Assembly: GCF_045689735.1 (NCBI RefSeq)
Contig: NZ_CP142685.1
Coordinates: forward strand, 930,001 to 994,000
Length of the DNA: 64,000 nucleotides
Reading direction: 5' to 3'
From: Halothiobacillus sp045689735
Lineage (GTDB): Bacteria > Pseudomonadota > Gammaproteobacteria > Halothiobacillales > Halothiobacillaceae
Below the pieces are notes generated by a model. The model saw only the letters and a list, made by a program, of their open reading frames with translations. It ran no database searches and was not told the DNA's origin. This document shows, piece by piece, positions 24,874-33,097 of the stretch (position 1 is its first letter; each line of letters starts with the position of its first letter). The translations under genes and the position numbers were made by a program.

Positions 24874-26512
24874 ATCTCGCCCCATTGTGCAGGCGCCTCA
24901 TCGGTTTCATGGGGGCATTCATCCGCCCGAGCAAAAGGCGATGACCCGCGATCGGCCGATTCGGGACATGCCCCTGCAAGCCCGGTATGTGCTGCCGTTG
25001 CAGATGCACATTGGCGAACCGGCGCGCCCGGTCGTTCAGGTCGGAGAGACGGTGAGGCGCGGTCAATTGCTTGCGCAGGCGACGGATTTTGTTTCTGCCT
25101 CGGTGCATGCCCCCACTTCCGGGCTGATCGCCGCCATTGATGAACAGCCGATTCCGCATCCGGGCGGATTGTCGAGCCGCTGCATCACACTGATTGCCGA
25201 CGGGGCGGACACCCCGGCGCAAGATCTGGAACCCTGGCCGGAGTATGCCCAGCGCTCCGCACTCGAACTGCGCACCCGTCTGCGCGAAGCCGGTATCGTC
25301 GGGCTGGGGGGCGCGGTGTTCCCCACGCCGGCCAAACTTGCGACCGACGGGAAAACCCCCGTCCATACGCTGGTGCTGAACGGCGCGGAGTGTGAGCCGT
25401 ATATCTCTTGCGATGACCGCCTGATGCGGGAAAATCCGCAGGAGATTCTCGAAGGGGCGCGCATCATCCTGCACCTGATGGGCGCAGATCGTTGCCTGAT
25501 CGGCATCGAAGACAACAAGCCCGAGGCGCAACACCGCCTGCATCAGGCGGCGGCAGACGATGCGCGTTTTACGGTCGTTTCCGTGCCCACCCGCTATCCG
25601 GCAGGTGGCGAAAAACAGTTGCTGAAGGTGTTGACCGGTATCGAGGTTCCGCGCGGTAAACGCGCCACGCAATACGGGCTGCTGTGCCTGAATGTGGCGA
25701 CGGTGGCGGCGGTTTACCGTGCCGTGGTGCATGGCGAACCGATGATCGACCGGATCGTCACCGTCACCGGCGGCGGCATCGTTCAGCCAGAAAATTTTCG
25801 CGTCCGTCTGGGTACCTTGATGAGTGCGGTGGTGGCAGAGGCTGGTGGGTACACGCAGGGTACGGATCGCCTGCTGATGGGCGGGCCGATGATGGGCTTT
25901 GCCTTGCGGGATGACGAGGTACCGGTCGTCAAGGCCACGAACTGCCTGCTCGCCCTGCGCCCGCAGGATCGTCCGGCGGAACCGCCGCCTGCGCCCTGTA
26001 TTCGCTGCAGCCTCTGCGCCGATGCCTGCCCGGCGGATTTGTTGCCGCAACAGCTGTATTGGCATGCGCGCGCGCGGGCATTCGAGCGCGCCGTTGATCA
26101 CCACTTGTTCGACTGCATCGAATGCGGGGTCTGTAGCGCAGTTTGCCCCTCGCATTTGCCGCTGGTCGATTATTTCCGCTTTGCCAAAACCGAGGTTTGG
26201 GCGGCCGAGCGGGAAAAATCGAAAGCGCAGACCGCCAAACAACGGTTTGAGTTTCGCAATGAGCGGCTCGCGCGCATCAAGGCCGAACGGGAAGCCGCCT
26301 TGGCCAAAAAACGCGAGGCTCTGGCGCGCAATACGGCAGCCAGCGACGATACCGTGGGTCGGTATGAGCCCAACCCGGTGCCCGAAGCCAGTGCCGATGC
26401 GGCCGTCGAAGCGGCGCGCGCCCGTGCCAAAGCGCGCCGTGCCTTGCTGGCGGCAGAGCGAGCGCAGAGCACACCGCAGGCACAGGAACAGAATCAGGAA
26501 CCGCCGTTATGA
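24866..26512 (+). CDS. rnfC: Electron transport complex subunit RnfC
   Basis: A 548-residue peripheral subunit holding the NADH/FMN site and two 4Fe-4S clusters. Seen: GGIHPPEQK at the N-terminus; a nucleotide-binding GLGGAVFPTPAKL; NGAECEPYISCDDRLM; and clusters CIRCSLCADACPADL and CIECGVCSAVCPSHL. The C-terminal 120 residues are an Ala/Lys/Arg/Glu-rich, coiled-coil-like tail (AKTEVWAAEREKSKAQTAK and beyond), shorter than in enteric RsxC. ATG 24866 sits inside the rnfB end. The frame itself is open further upstream, but that part overlaps the coding region of rnfB. Confidence 0.96.
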   Translation: MPESRPIVQAPHRFHGGIHPPEQKAMTRDRPIRDMPLQARYVLPLQMHIGEPARPVVQVGETVRRGQLLAQATDFVSASVHAPTSGLIAAIDEQPIPHPGGLSSRCITLIADGADTPAQDLEPWPEYAQRSALELRTRLREAGIVGLGGAVFPTPAKLATDGKTPVHTLVLNGAECEPYISCDDRLMRENPQEILEGARIILHLMGADRCLIGIEDNKPEAQHRLHQAAADDARFTVVSVPTRYPAGGEKQLLKVLTGIEVPRGKRATQYGLLCLNVATVAAVYRAVVHGEPMIDRIVTVTGGGIVQPENFRVRLGTLMSAVVAEAGGYTQGTDRLLMGGPMMGFALRDDEVPVVKATNCLLALRPQDRPAEPPPAPCIRCSLCADACPADLLPQQLYWHARARAFERAVDHHLFDCIECGVCSAVCPSHLPLVDYFRFAKTEVWAAEREKSKAQTAKQRFEFRNERLARIKAEREAALAKKREALARNTAASDDTVGRYEPNPVPEASADAAVEAARARAKARRALLAAERAQSTPQAQEQNQEPPL

Positions 26513-27555
26513 AATTTACGCCCGTGGCGAGCCCCACGCCTGAAGTGCCCAACAGTGTGACCCGGATGATGGGCGCCGTGATGTTGGCCTTGCTGCCTGG
26601 CACCCTCGCGGCGGTGATCCTGCTCGGTTGGGGCGTGCTCATCAATATCGTGCTGGCCATCGTGTCGGGGCTCCTGGCGGAGGCGGTGATGCTCTGGTTG
26701 CGTCGCCGTCCGGTTCGCCCGGCCTTGCAGGATGGTTCGGTCATCGTCCTGGCCTGGATTTTTGGCCTGTGCCTGCCGAACTTGGGGCCGTGGTGGCTGC
26801 CGGTATTCGGTGCCCTGTTTGCGGTGGTGGTGGCCAAACAGTTGTACGGTGGCCTGGGGTTCAACCCGTTCAATCCCGCGATGGTCGGCTATGTCGTGTT
26901 GCTGATCTCGTTTCCCGAGCCGATGACCCGCTGGGGGCCGGCCATCGATGTCAGCGGCGCGGCGCTCGATTTCTGGCAATCGCTGAACTGGTCGTTCGCC
27001 GGGATTTTGCCCAGCGGGGTGGGCTTTGATGGCTTGAGTATCGCCACGCCGCTGGATCGGGTGCGTGAACAATTCACCACGGGCAGCAGCATTCATGATG
27101 CCACCTTGAGCCTGTTTTCCAGCGGCTCGCTGATGCAGTCCTGGAATCTCTGGTTGTCGCTCGCGTTTCTGGCCGGTGGTCTGTTTTTGTTGTGGCGCGG
27201 CGTGATCCGCTGGCACATTCCTCTGGCGATGCTGCTGGGGGTGGCCCTCATGGCCGGTTTTTTGTGGTGGCTGGATCCCAATCGGTTCGCCAGCCCGCTG
27301 TTCCACTTGTTGACTGGCGCGACGGTCTTCGGCGCTTTCTTTGTGGCGACCGACCCGGTCACTTCGTCCACCACGCCCCGCGGGCGGCTGATCTTCGGTT
27401 TTGGCGTGGGGGGTTTGACGGTGTTGATCCGTAATTTCGGCAGTTATCCCGATGGCGTGGCCTTCGCCGTTTTGCTGATGAACCTGTGTGTGCCATTGAT
27501 CGACTATTACACCCAGCCTGCGGTGTTTGGCCATAAGCGGGATTCCGCCCGATGA
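26509..27555 (+). CDS. rnfD: Electron transport complex subunit RnfD
   Basis: A 348-residue membrane subunit carrying covalent FMN. The flavinylation motif TGAT lies at about residues 269-272 (FHLLTGATVFGAFF), followed by VATDPVTSSTTPRGR, characteristic of RnfD/NqrB. About eight to nine membrane helices. It overlaps rnfC and rnfG by 4 nt each. Confidence 0.96.
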   Translation: MKFTPVASPTPEVPNSVTRMMGAVMLALLPGTLAAVILLGWGVLINIVLAIVSGLLAEAVMLWLRRRPVRPALQDGSVIVLAWIFGLCLPNLGPWWLPVFGALFAVVVAKQLYGGLGFNPFNPAMVGYVVLLISFPEPMTRWGPAIDVSGAALDFWQSLNWSFAGILPSGVGFDGLSIATPLDRVREQFTTGSSIHDATLSLFSSGSLMQSWNLWLSLAFLAGGLFLLWRGVIRWHIPLAMLLGVALMAGFLWWLDPNRFASPLFHLLTGATVFGAFFVATDPVTSSTTPRGRLIFGFGVGGLTVLIRNFGSYPDGVAFAVLLMNLCVPLIDYYTQPAVFGHKRDSAR

Positions 27556-28262
27556 AACTGCCCGTACTGGATAAACCGCGCATCTTGATTACCGCCGGTC
27601 TGTTGGCGCTGTTTTCGGTCGTCGGGGTGGGGCTGGTCGCGCTCACGCATGAGGCGACCAACGCTAAGATTGCCGCCAATGCAGTGGCGGTGTTGCGCGG
27701 ACAGATCGTTGCGGTGCTGCCGCCCGACAGCTTTACGCAAAACCCCGCCAGTACGGCATTCCTGCCGGAAGACCCCGGTGCACTGAATCTGCCCGCGCTC
27801 AAGAATCCACCGGCCTCGCCCGCCGCGAAGCTGGCGGCGGCCACTGAGGCGGGGATTGTCGGATTTCGGGCGATCAAAGACGGGCAGGTCACCGCCGTGG
27901 TGTTGCCGGTCATCACCCATTACGGCTACAGCGGGGATATCAAGCTGATTGTCGGCGTGGCGCGCGATGGCCAGGTTACCGGCGTGCGCGTGACGCGGCA
28001 GAATGAAACCCCAGGTCTGGGCGACAAAATCGAACCGGAAAAATCCCCGTGGATTTTTGGCTTTAATGGCAAAAGTCTCGGGAATCCCGATGAAAAAGGC
28101 TGGGCCGTGAAAAAAGACGGCGGCATTTTTGATCAGTTTTCTGGTGCCACCATCACCCCGCGCGCGGTGGTTGGCGCCATCCATGCCGTGTTGCATTATG
28201 TCGCGGCGCACCACGAGCAACTTTTCGCAGCGCCGGTCGCCGGCGGGGAGGGCAGCCCATGA
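27552..28262 (+). CDS. rnfG: Electron transport complex subunit RnfG
   Basis: A 236-residue subunit with one N-terminal membrane helix (ILITAGLLALFSVVGVGLVAL) and a periplasmic FMN-binding domain. The flavinylation motif is SGAT at residues 197-200 (DQFSGATITPRAVV), with T200 the attachment site by family analogy. GYSGDIKLIVGVARDGQV and ETPGLGDKIE are further family marks. Its ATG overlaps the rnfD stop. Confidence 0.96.
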   Translation: MKLPVLDKPRILITAGLLALFSVVGVGLVALTHEATNAKIAANAVAVLRGQIVAVLPPDSFTQNPASTAFLPEDPGALNLPALKNPPASPAAKLAAATEAGIVGFRAIKDGQVTAVVLPVITHYGYSGDIKLIVGVARDGQVTGVRVTRQNETPGLGDKIEPEKSPWIFGFNGKSLGNPDEKGWAVKKDGGIFDQFSGATITPRAVVGAIHAVLHYVAAHHEQLFAAPVAGGEGSP

Positions 28263-28951
28263 GTTCCGTTTCGTATCGAGAATTGACCGTGCAGGGCTTG
28301 TGGAAGAACAACCCCGGCTTGGTGCAGATTCTGGGCATGTGCCCGATGATGGCGATTTCCAGCTCGACCATCAATGCCATGGGACTGGCGATGGCCACCA
28401 TGCTGACCATGACCCTCTCGAATGGCCTCAGCTCGGCATTGCGGCACTGGGTTCGGCCAGAAGTGCGGCTCCCGGTATTCGTCATGGTGGTCGCCTCGGT
28501 CGTGACCGTCATCGAACTGTGGATGAATGCCTACTTCAACACGCTCTACCATGTGCTCGGGATTTTCCTGCCGTTGATCGTGACCAACTGCATCGTGATT
28601 GCCCGGGTCGAGGGATTCGCCGCGCGCAATCCGGTGCTGCCCTCGCTCTACGACGGCTTCATCATGGGGGCGGGGTTTGGTCTTGTGTTGGTCACGCTGG
28701 GCTTCATCCGGGAATTACTCGGTTCCGGGACGATTCTGGCGAATGCCACGCAGCTCTTTGGCCCGATGGCGGCGCACTGGACAATCACCGTCCTGCCGGA
28801 GCAAGCCCATTTCCTGTTGGCGATTTTGCCGCCTGGCGCATTCATGGCCTTGGCCGTGCTGATTGCCATCAAGCAAGCGTTTGAACAACGCCAGCTGCGG
28901 CGTCGTACGGTGACCGCTTCTCCGAATCCGGCGCCCGTCATGGCCGGATGA
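28259..28951 (+). CDS. rnfE: Electron transport complex subunit RnfE
   Basis: A 230-residue, six-helix membrane subunit homologous to RnfA/NqrD: LWKNNPGLVQILGMCPMMAISSS near the start, IVTNCIVIARVEGFAARNP in the middle, and EQAHFLLAILPPGAFMALAVLIAIK at the end. It completes the rnfABCDGE operon. In enterics nth often follows; here nth is 14 kb upstream and a sigma-factor gene follows instead. Confidence 0.96.
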   Translation: MSSVSYRELTVQGLWKNNPGLVQILGMCPMMAISSSTINAMGLAMATMLTMTLSNGLSSALRHWVRPEVRLPVFVMVVASVVTVIELWMNAYFNTLYHVLGIFLPLIVTNCIVIARVEGFAARNPVLPSLYDGFIMGAGFGLVLVTLGFIRELLGSGTILANATQLFGPMAAHWTITVLPEQAHFLLAILPPGAFMALAVLIAIKQAFEQRQLRRRTVTASPNPAPVMAG

Positions 28952-29118
28952 GGTGGATGACCTCAGCATCTATCCCATCGGGCGCAGGATCCGATGTGCG
29001 GGCACGACGAAAAACTTACTGAACGCGGCCTTCATTACCGCCGTCAGCCCGTAACGGTTTTTTGAGCTGCGCTTGTGTCGATTGTGGGGCGAATTGGTTT
29101 TTGAGTATTGATCGACTC

Positions 29119-29715
29119 ATGGTAAATCAAAAGCTTAAAGCGGAATCTGAATCTCGCTCACAGTCGTTCGACTGTGTGGTTCGTGCCTGGGAAGCACAAG
29201 CACGGGAACTGCTCGCCTTTTTGCTTGCCCGCACGCAAGACCGCAATACGGCCGAAGACCTGTTGCAGGAAGTCTTTTTCAAAGCGATGCGTCAGGGCAA
29301 AGGCTTTTGCTCGGTGGAAAACCCAAGGGCGTGGTTGTTTCAAGTCGCGCGCAATGCATTGATCGATGCCGCCCGTTTGACCAAGCCGCACGCAGAACTC
29401 TCGGATGACTTGGCCGAATCCCTCGCAGCGGCACCTGTCGCTGAGCGCGCCCCTGTCGAAGAACTCGACGGCTGTGTGGCACGCAACCTTCCGGCGCTGA
29501 ATGCGGAAGATCGCCACATTCTTGAATGTTGTGATCTGCAAGGGCAGACCGTGCGGGCTTACGCGGAGGTCAACCAGCTCACCCTGGCCGCTGCGAAATC
29601 CCGCCTGCTTCGTGCCCGAAAACGGCTACGGGACAGCCTGATCCAGAATTGTCAGGTTCGATTCGACGAGTCCGGTCAAGTTTGCTGCCACACCCCACCT
29701 CCCCAATCCGGTTGA
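29119..29715 (+). CDS. ECF RNA polymerase sigma factor (SigZ-like) with cysteine tail
   Basis: A 198-residue sigma-70 ECF factor. Region 2 is AEDLLQEVFFKAM and AWLFQVARNALIDAAR; region 4 is LNAEDRHILECCDLQGQTVRAYAEVNQLTLAAAKSRLLRARKRLRD. The tail C178-QVRFDESGQV-C189-C190-H191 is a likely metal- or redox-sensing extension of the kind seen in SigZ-like factors. No anti-sigma gene is adjacent. ATG 29119 is chosen; the frame extends to a TTG at 29062, and neither has a clear Shine-Dalgarno. It leads an apparent operon with a permease, a thioredoxin-like protein and an exported GlcG-like protein. Confidence 0.88.
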   Translation: MVNQKLKAESESRSQSFDCVVRAWEAQARELLAFLLARTQDRNTAEDLLQEVFFKAMRQGKGFCSVENPRAWLFQVARNALIDAARLTKPHAELSDDLAESLAAAPVAERAPVEELDGCVARNLPALNAEDRHILECCDLQGQTVRAYAEVNQLTLAAAKSRLLRARKRLRDSLIQNCQVRFDESGQVCCHTPPPQSG

Positions 29716-29780
29716 AATTCTGAATCCTTTTGCTGCTTGGTTCGTCTTCACTGAGGAACCCAGCCAGTTGGAGTGTTCAG

Positions 29781-30848
29781 ATGAATTCCCAAACTCAATC
29801 CAGCACCGCCGTGTCGCCGACTCCCGCCGCCGCCTGGCGCGCCTGGATCGTGCCGGTGCTGTATGTGCTTGGCTGGTTCGTGCTCTACGACCAGCTCGAG
29901 CCCGCCACCGACGCCTTCATGCGCTGGCTGTCCGGCGTCACCGGGCTGGCTGCGAGCAGCCATCTCTACAGCGCGCTGGCGTTCTTTGTGTTTGAAGTAC
30001 CCAAGGTGCTGATGCTGCTGGCGCTCATCGTCTTTGTCGTTGGCGTCATCCAGACCTTTTTCACCCCGGAAAAAACCCGTGCCATCCTCGCGGGCAAGCG
30101 CCAGGGCGTGGGCAATGTGCTCGCCGCCACGCTGGGCATCGTCACGCCGTTCTGCTCCTGCTCGGCGGTTCCGCTGTTCATCGGCTTTCTCACCGCCGGG
30201 GTGCCGCTGGGGGTGACATTCTCGTTCTTGGTTTCGGCGCCAATGGTCAACGAGGTGGCGCTGGCGCTGCTGTTCGGCATGTTCGGCTGGAAGATCGCCG
30301 CGCTCTATCTTGGGATGGGGTTGCTGGTGGCCATCGTCGCCGGACTGGTGATCGGGCGCATGAACGCGGTCAACCTGGTCGAGCCCTGGGTGTTCGACAT
30401 TCCTGCGGTCAGCGCAGAGGAGAGCCGTCTGAGCTGGCAGGCGCGCTTTGCCCAAGGCTGGACGCATGTGCGTGAGATCGTGCTCAAAGTGGCGCCGTAC
30501 ATCGTTGCAGGGGTAGGCGTGGGGGCGTGGATTCACGGCTATGTGCCGCAGGACTTCATGGCGCACCTGATGGGCAAGAGCGCGTGGTGGTCGGTGCCGC
30601 TGGCCGTGCTCATCGGGGTGCCGATGTATTCCAACGCCGCGGGCATCATCCCGGTGGTGCAGGCGCTGCTGGGCAAAGGCGCGGCGCTAGGAACGACCCT
30701 GGCGTTCATGATGGCAGTGACCGCCTTGTCCTTCCCCGAATTCATGATTCTGAAAAAGGTGATGAGACCGAAGCTGATCGCCCTGTTTGCCGGGGTGGTG
30801 ACGGTGGGCATCATCGTCGTCGGCTATGTGTTCAACGCGGTGATGTGA
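29781..30848 (+). CDS. Permease of the DUF318/ArsP family
   Basis: A 355-residue protein with about eight membrane helices. The PFCSCSAVPLFIGFLTAGVPLG motif early and the matching GVPMYSNAAGIIPVVQALLGKG later are diagnostic of the ArsP_1/DUF318 permeases, some of which export organoarsenicals. The paired cysteines in the first helix bundle are presumed substrate ligands. ATG 29781 has GGAG 8 nt upstream. The upstream start at 29730 would add residues without support. The substrate is not certain: arsenic is one option, thiol-linked metals another. Confidence 0.85.
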   Translation: MNSQTQSSTAVSPTPAAAWRAWIVPVLYVLGWFVLYDQLEPATDAFMRWLSGVTGLAASSHLYSALAFFVFEVPKVLMLLALIVFVVGVIQTFFTPEKTRAILAGKRQGVGNVLAATLGIVTPFCSCSAVPLFIGFLTAGVPLGVTFSFLVSAPMVNEVALALLFGMFGWKIAALYLGMGLLVAIVAGLVIGRMNAVNLVEPWVFDIPAVSAEESRLSWQARFAQGWTHVREIVLKVAPYIVAGVGVGAWIHGYVPQDFMAHLMGKSAWWSVPLAVLIGVPMYSNAAGIIPVVQALLGKGAALGTTLAFMMAVTALSFPEFMILKKVMRPKLIALFAGVVTVGIIVVGYVFNAVM

Positions 30849-30869
30849 CCGCTTTTCCAAGGAGATGTG

Positions 30870-31100
30870 ATGCGCAATATCAAAATCCTCGGCACGGGTT
30901 GTGCCAGTTGCAAGACCACGCAAAAGCTGGTCGAAGACGTGATTGCCGCCAAGGGCGTGCAGGCGAAGGTGGACAAGGTCGAGGACATTCCCTCGATCAT
31001 GCAGTACGGCGTGATGCGCACCCCCGGGGTGGTCATCGACGGCAAGGTGGTGCACGCAGGCGGTGTGCCCAGCCGGGCGCAGGTGGAAGGTTGGTTTTAA
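30870..31100 (+). CDS. Small thioredoxin-fold redox protein (CASC motif)
   Basis: A 76-residue protein with the motif GTGCASCKTTQKL and the cis-Pro segment MRTPGVVIDGKVVHAGGVPS, matching the 'redox-active disulfide protein 2' (TIGR00412-type) family. AAGGAG lies 5 nt before ATG 30870. Members often sit beside DUF318/ArsP permeases, as here, suggesting that the protein reduces or delivers the permease's substrate. Confidence 0.9.
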   Translation: MRNIKILGTGCASCKTTQKLVEDVIAAKGVQAKVDKVEDIPSIMQYGVMRTPGVVIDGKVVHAGGVPSRAQVEGWF

Positions 31101-31122
31101 GTTGGATTTGGAGCATAGACTT

Positions 31123-31650
31123 ATGAAAAAGCGTTTTTTATCAATATCTCAGCCGGTTTTGTTCATGGCATCCCTCGCGGTAGCCGTCGCCCTGCAGCCA
31201 TCTGCACATGCCGACGAAGCCCTCTGGACACAGAAAGTTATTACGCCCGAAGCCGCGCTCAAGGCTGCACAGGCTGCGAAGGCGGAATGTGCCAAACGAG
31301 GGTGGCAGATCAGTGTCGCAGTGACCGATCCATCAGGTTTGCCCTTGGTCGTTCTGCGTGACCGTCTTGCGGGTTGGCATACGCTGGCTGCGGCCGAGGG
31401 CAAGGCACGCACGGCCGCGAGCTGGCGCGGCGCCACCAGCGCCGTGGCCGCGCGGGTGAACAAGCCGGATTCGGCAGAGCAGGCCATCAAGAATCTGCCG
31501 GGCGTGGTGATGATCGGCGGCGGGCTGCCGATCGATGCATCGGGTCAGATGGTTGGCGCTATCGGGGTATCCGGTGCCCCCGGTGGTGAAAACGATGATA
31601 TTTGTGCCAAGGCTGGGCTGAGCGCAATCGAGGCGGATTTGGCGTTTTGA
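31123..31650 (+). CDS. Exported GlcG/HbpS-family protein
   Basis: A 175-residue protein. The signal peptide is residues 1-30 (MKKRFLSISQPVLFMASLAVAVALQ to AHA). The mature part is a GlcG/HbpS-like domain: ALKAAQAAKAECAKRGWQISVAVTDPSGLPLVVLRDRLAGW, then GGGLPIDASGQMVGAIGVSGAPGGENDDICAKAG. Members include heme-binding sensory proteins and proteins of unknown role. It follows the thioredoxin-like gene by 22 nt with GGAG upstream. A hairpin repeat lies after the stop. Confidence 0.85.
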   Translation: MKKRFLSISQPVLFMASLAVAVALQPSAHADEALWTQKVITPEAALKAAQAAKAECAKRGWQISVAVTDPSGLPLVVLRDRLAGWHTLAAAEGKARTAASWRGATSAVAARVNKPDSAEQAIKNLPGVVMIGGGLPIDASGQMVGAIGVSGAPGGENDDICAKAGLSAIEADLAF

Positions 31651-31942
31651 TCCATTTCGCTGCTTGCCCTGCTTGAAGCAACACAGCGGTCACGCTCCGG
31701 TCTAACAGGATGTTGAAAAAGGGCTTGCCTGCCCTTTTTCAACTCGGCTCGTCGTGGCTTTTGTCCGATACGGCCTATTAAGATCAATTAGTTAGCCTGG
31801 CTTGTCCTCGTGTAAGTCATCCATGGCCTGCTAGATGCGGCGATGCTTTGTGACGGCCTCCCGAAAGACGGCACCCGTGATGGATGGCTGAGGCTAGCTG
31901 GATAATGCCGTGGATGGAAAACCCTAGATTTATTCACCCGTT
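31651..31942. other. Gene-poor gap with hairpin repeat
   Basis: 292 nt between the GlcG-like gene and the exbD stop. It contains the hairpin repeat at 31702-31757. The remaining part (about 31760-31940) shows no ORF with gene-like features and no recognised motif. It marks the left edge of the iron block. Confidence 0.5.
31702..31757. repeat. Dispersed hairpin repeat, copy 1
   Basis: Starts CTAACAGG, then a perfect 13-bp stem GTTGAAAAAGGGC (31712-31724) / GCCCTTTTTCAAC (31731-31743) with a 6-nt loop, then CTCGGCTCGTCG. A second, diverged copy in the same orientation lies at 39870-39921. The stem may also terminate transcription of the GlcG-like operon. Confidence 0.7.
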
Positions 31943-32362
31943 TCATGGGGATGATGTGGGTTCGGTGACGAACCCAATGCTGGTAATGCCTGCTTGTTTC
32001 GCAGCAGATAAGACAGTCATTACTTTCCCGTACGCTGCTGATTGATCGCCATAGAGTTGAATGACTGGTTGCGGTGTTTGCCGAGCCGCATCATCCAGTT
32101 TCTGCAGCAGTTGATCGGCGCTGGTTTTCTCTCCATTCCATTGCACGGTGCCATCGGCAAGAACGGTCAGATTAATGGGATCTTTAGGCGGGGTAATGGC
32201 TGCCTGTTGGTCGGTTTTTGGCAGGGTGACTCGAACTTCCTGAGTTAAAACCGGCATTGTCACAATAAAAAGAATCAATAAAACCAGCATGACATCCACC
32301 AAGGGCGTCATATTGATTTCACTCATTTCATCGTTGTCATTTTTTTGAGCTTGAAAACTCAT
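31943..32362 (-). CDS. exbD: Biopolymer transport protein ExbD
   Basis: A 139-residue protein of the TonB-ExbB-ExbD energiser. The N-terminal helix MTPLVDVMLVLLILFIVTMPV carries the essential aspartate (D in PLVDVMLVLL). The periplasmic domain follows, with VQWNGEKTSADQLLQKL. ATG 32362 overlaps the exbB stop (ATGA). The in-frame upstream ATG 32380 is inside exbB and less likely. It is the last gene of the minus-strand tonB-exbB-exbD operon. Confidence 0.93.
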   Translation of the reverse strand: MSFQAQKNDNDEMSEINMTPLVDVMLVLLILFIVTMPVLTQEVRVTLPKTDQQAAITPPKDPINLTVLADGTVQWNGEKTSADQLLQKLDDAARQTPQPVIQLYGDQSAAYGKVMTVLSAAKQAGITSIGFVTEPTSSP

Positions 32363-33081
32363 ACGGAATCCTCTTGCCATTGTTGCACAACCGCCTGTGC
32401 CCGTCGTGTCGGCGCAATACCACTAATATGATAAGTGTGTAGCTGTTGCGCGAACTGTTGGATACGCCCCATAAGTTGACGGTTTTGTCGATTGATAATG
32501 TTGTAGGCTAAAACGGCTGGAATGGCGACCGCCAGGCCAAAGGCTGTCATGATCAGTGACTCACCCACCGGGCCCGCGATGGTGGCCAGACTTGCCGAAC
32601 CGGTTTGTCCAATATTTTCCAGAGCATGATAAATACCCCAAACGGTACCGAATAAACCGATGAAAGGCGCCACGGCTCCAATCGAGGCCATCATCGTCAT
32701 TCCCTGACGGACAAATTCCTGAATATCGTCGATTTCCCTTGTGAGCGATAGGGATAACCACTCACTCAAGGGTAACTGGCTATGTAGGTCTTTTGAATGA
32801 CTGTAATAATGCTCAACCGCATCAGTCGCACGGTTTGCCAAATGGCGGAATGGATTAATTCGGCCGGGTTTGCCCAGTAGTGCCACGCCTTCTGCATAGC
32901 CTTGGGCGTGCCAGAACTGTTCAAAGCGACGAAAACCCTTGCGTAGGCGAAAAGTAAAAATCAATCGCTGCAAAATAAAAAACCAAGTGAATACGGACAT
33001 CAATAATAAAATGAACGCAACACCACGAATCACGGCATCGCTCTGATTCCAGAGCGCGGCAAGGTCAAAAGAGTGGGTCAT
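32359..33081 (-). CDS. exbB: Biopolymer transport protein ExbB
   Basis: A 240-residue TolQ/ExbB-family protein with three membrane helices: VIRGVAFILLLMSVFTWFFIL near the N-terminus, and the pair around IGAVAPFIGLFGTVWGIYHAL and PVGESLIMTAFGLAVAIPAVLAYN, the proton-channel signature. GAGG precedes the start. It lies 16 nt downstream of tonB. TolQ is excluded by the adjacent tonB and exbD and by the absence of tolR/tolA. Confidence 0.94.
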   Translation of the reverse strand: MTHSFDLAALWNQSDAVIRGVAFILLLMSVFTWFFILQRLIFTFRLRKGFRRFEQFWHAQGYAEGVALLGKPGRINPFRHLANRATDAVEHYYSHSKDLHSQLPLSEWLSLSLTREIDDIQEFVRQGMTMMASIGAVAPFIGLFGTVWGIYHALENIGQTGSASLATIAGPVGESLIMTAFGLAVAIPAVLAYNIINRQNRQLMGRIQQFAQQLHTYHISGIAPTRRAQAVVQQWQEDSV

Positions 33082-33097
33082 ATCGATCCTCTAAAAT

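Noticed and set aside
24551..26242. 563-codon minus-strand ORF opposite rnfC
   Set aside because: Antisense to a clear rnfC with both cluster motifs; composition typical of a shadow frame.
26494..27534. 346-codon minus-strand ORF opposite rnfD
   Set aside because: Antisense to rnfD, Gln/His/Arg-rich, no motif.
28952..29118. Possible terminator after rnfE (GTAACGGTTTTTT)
   Set aside because: The T-run is present, but the only stem I could draw is about 4 bp.
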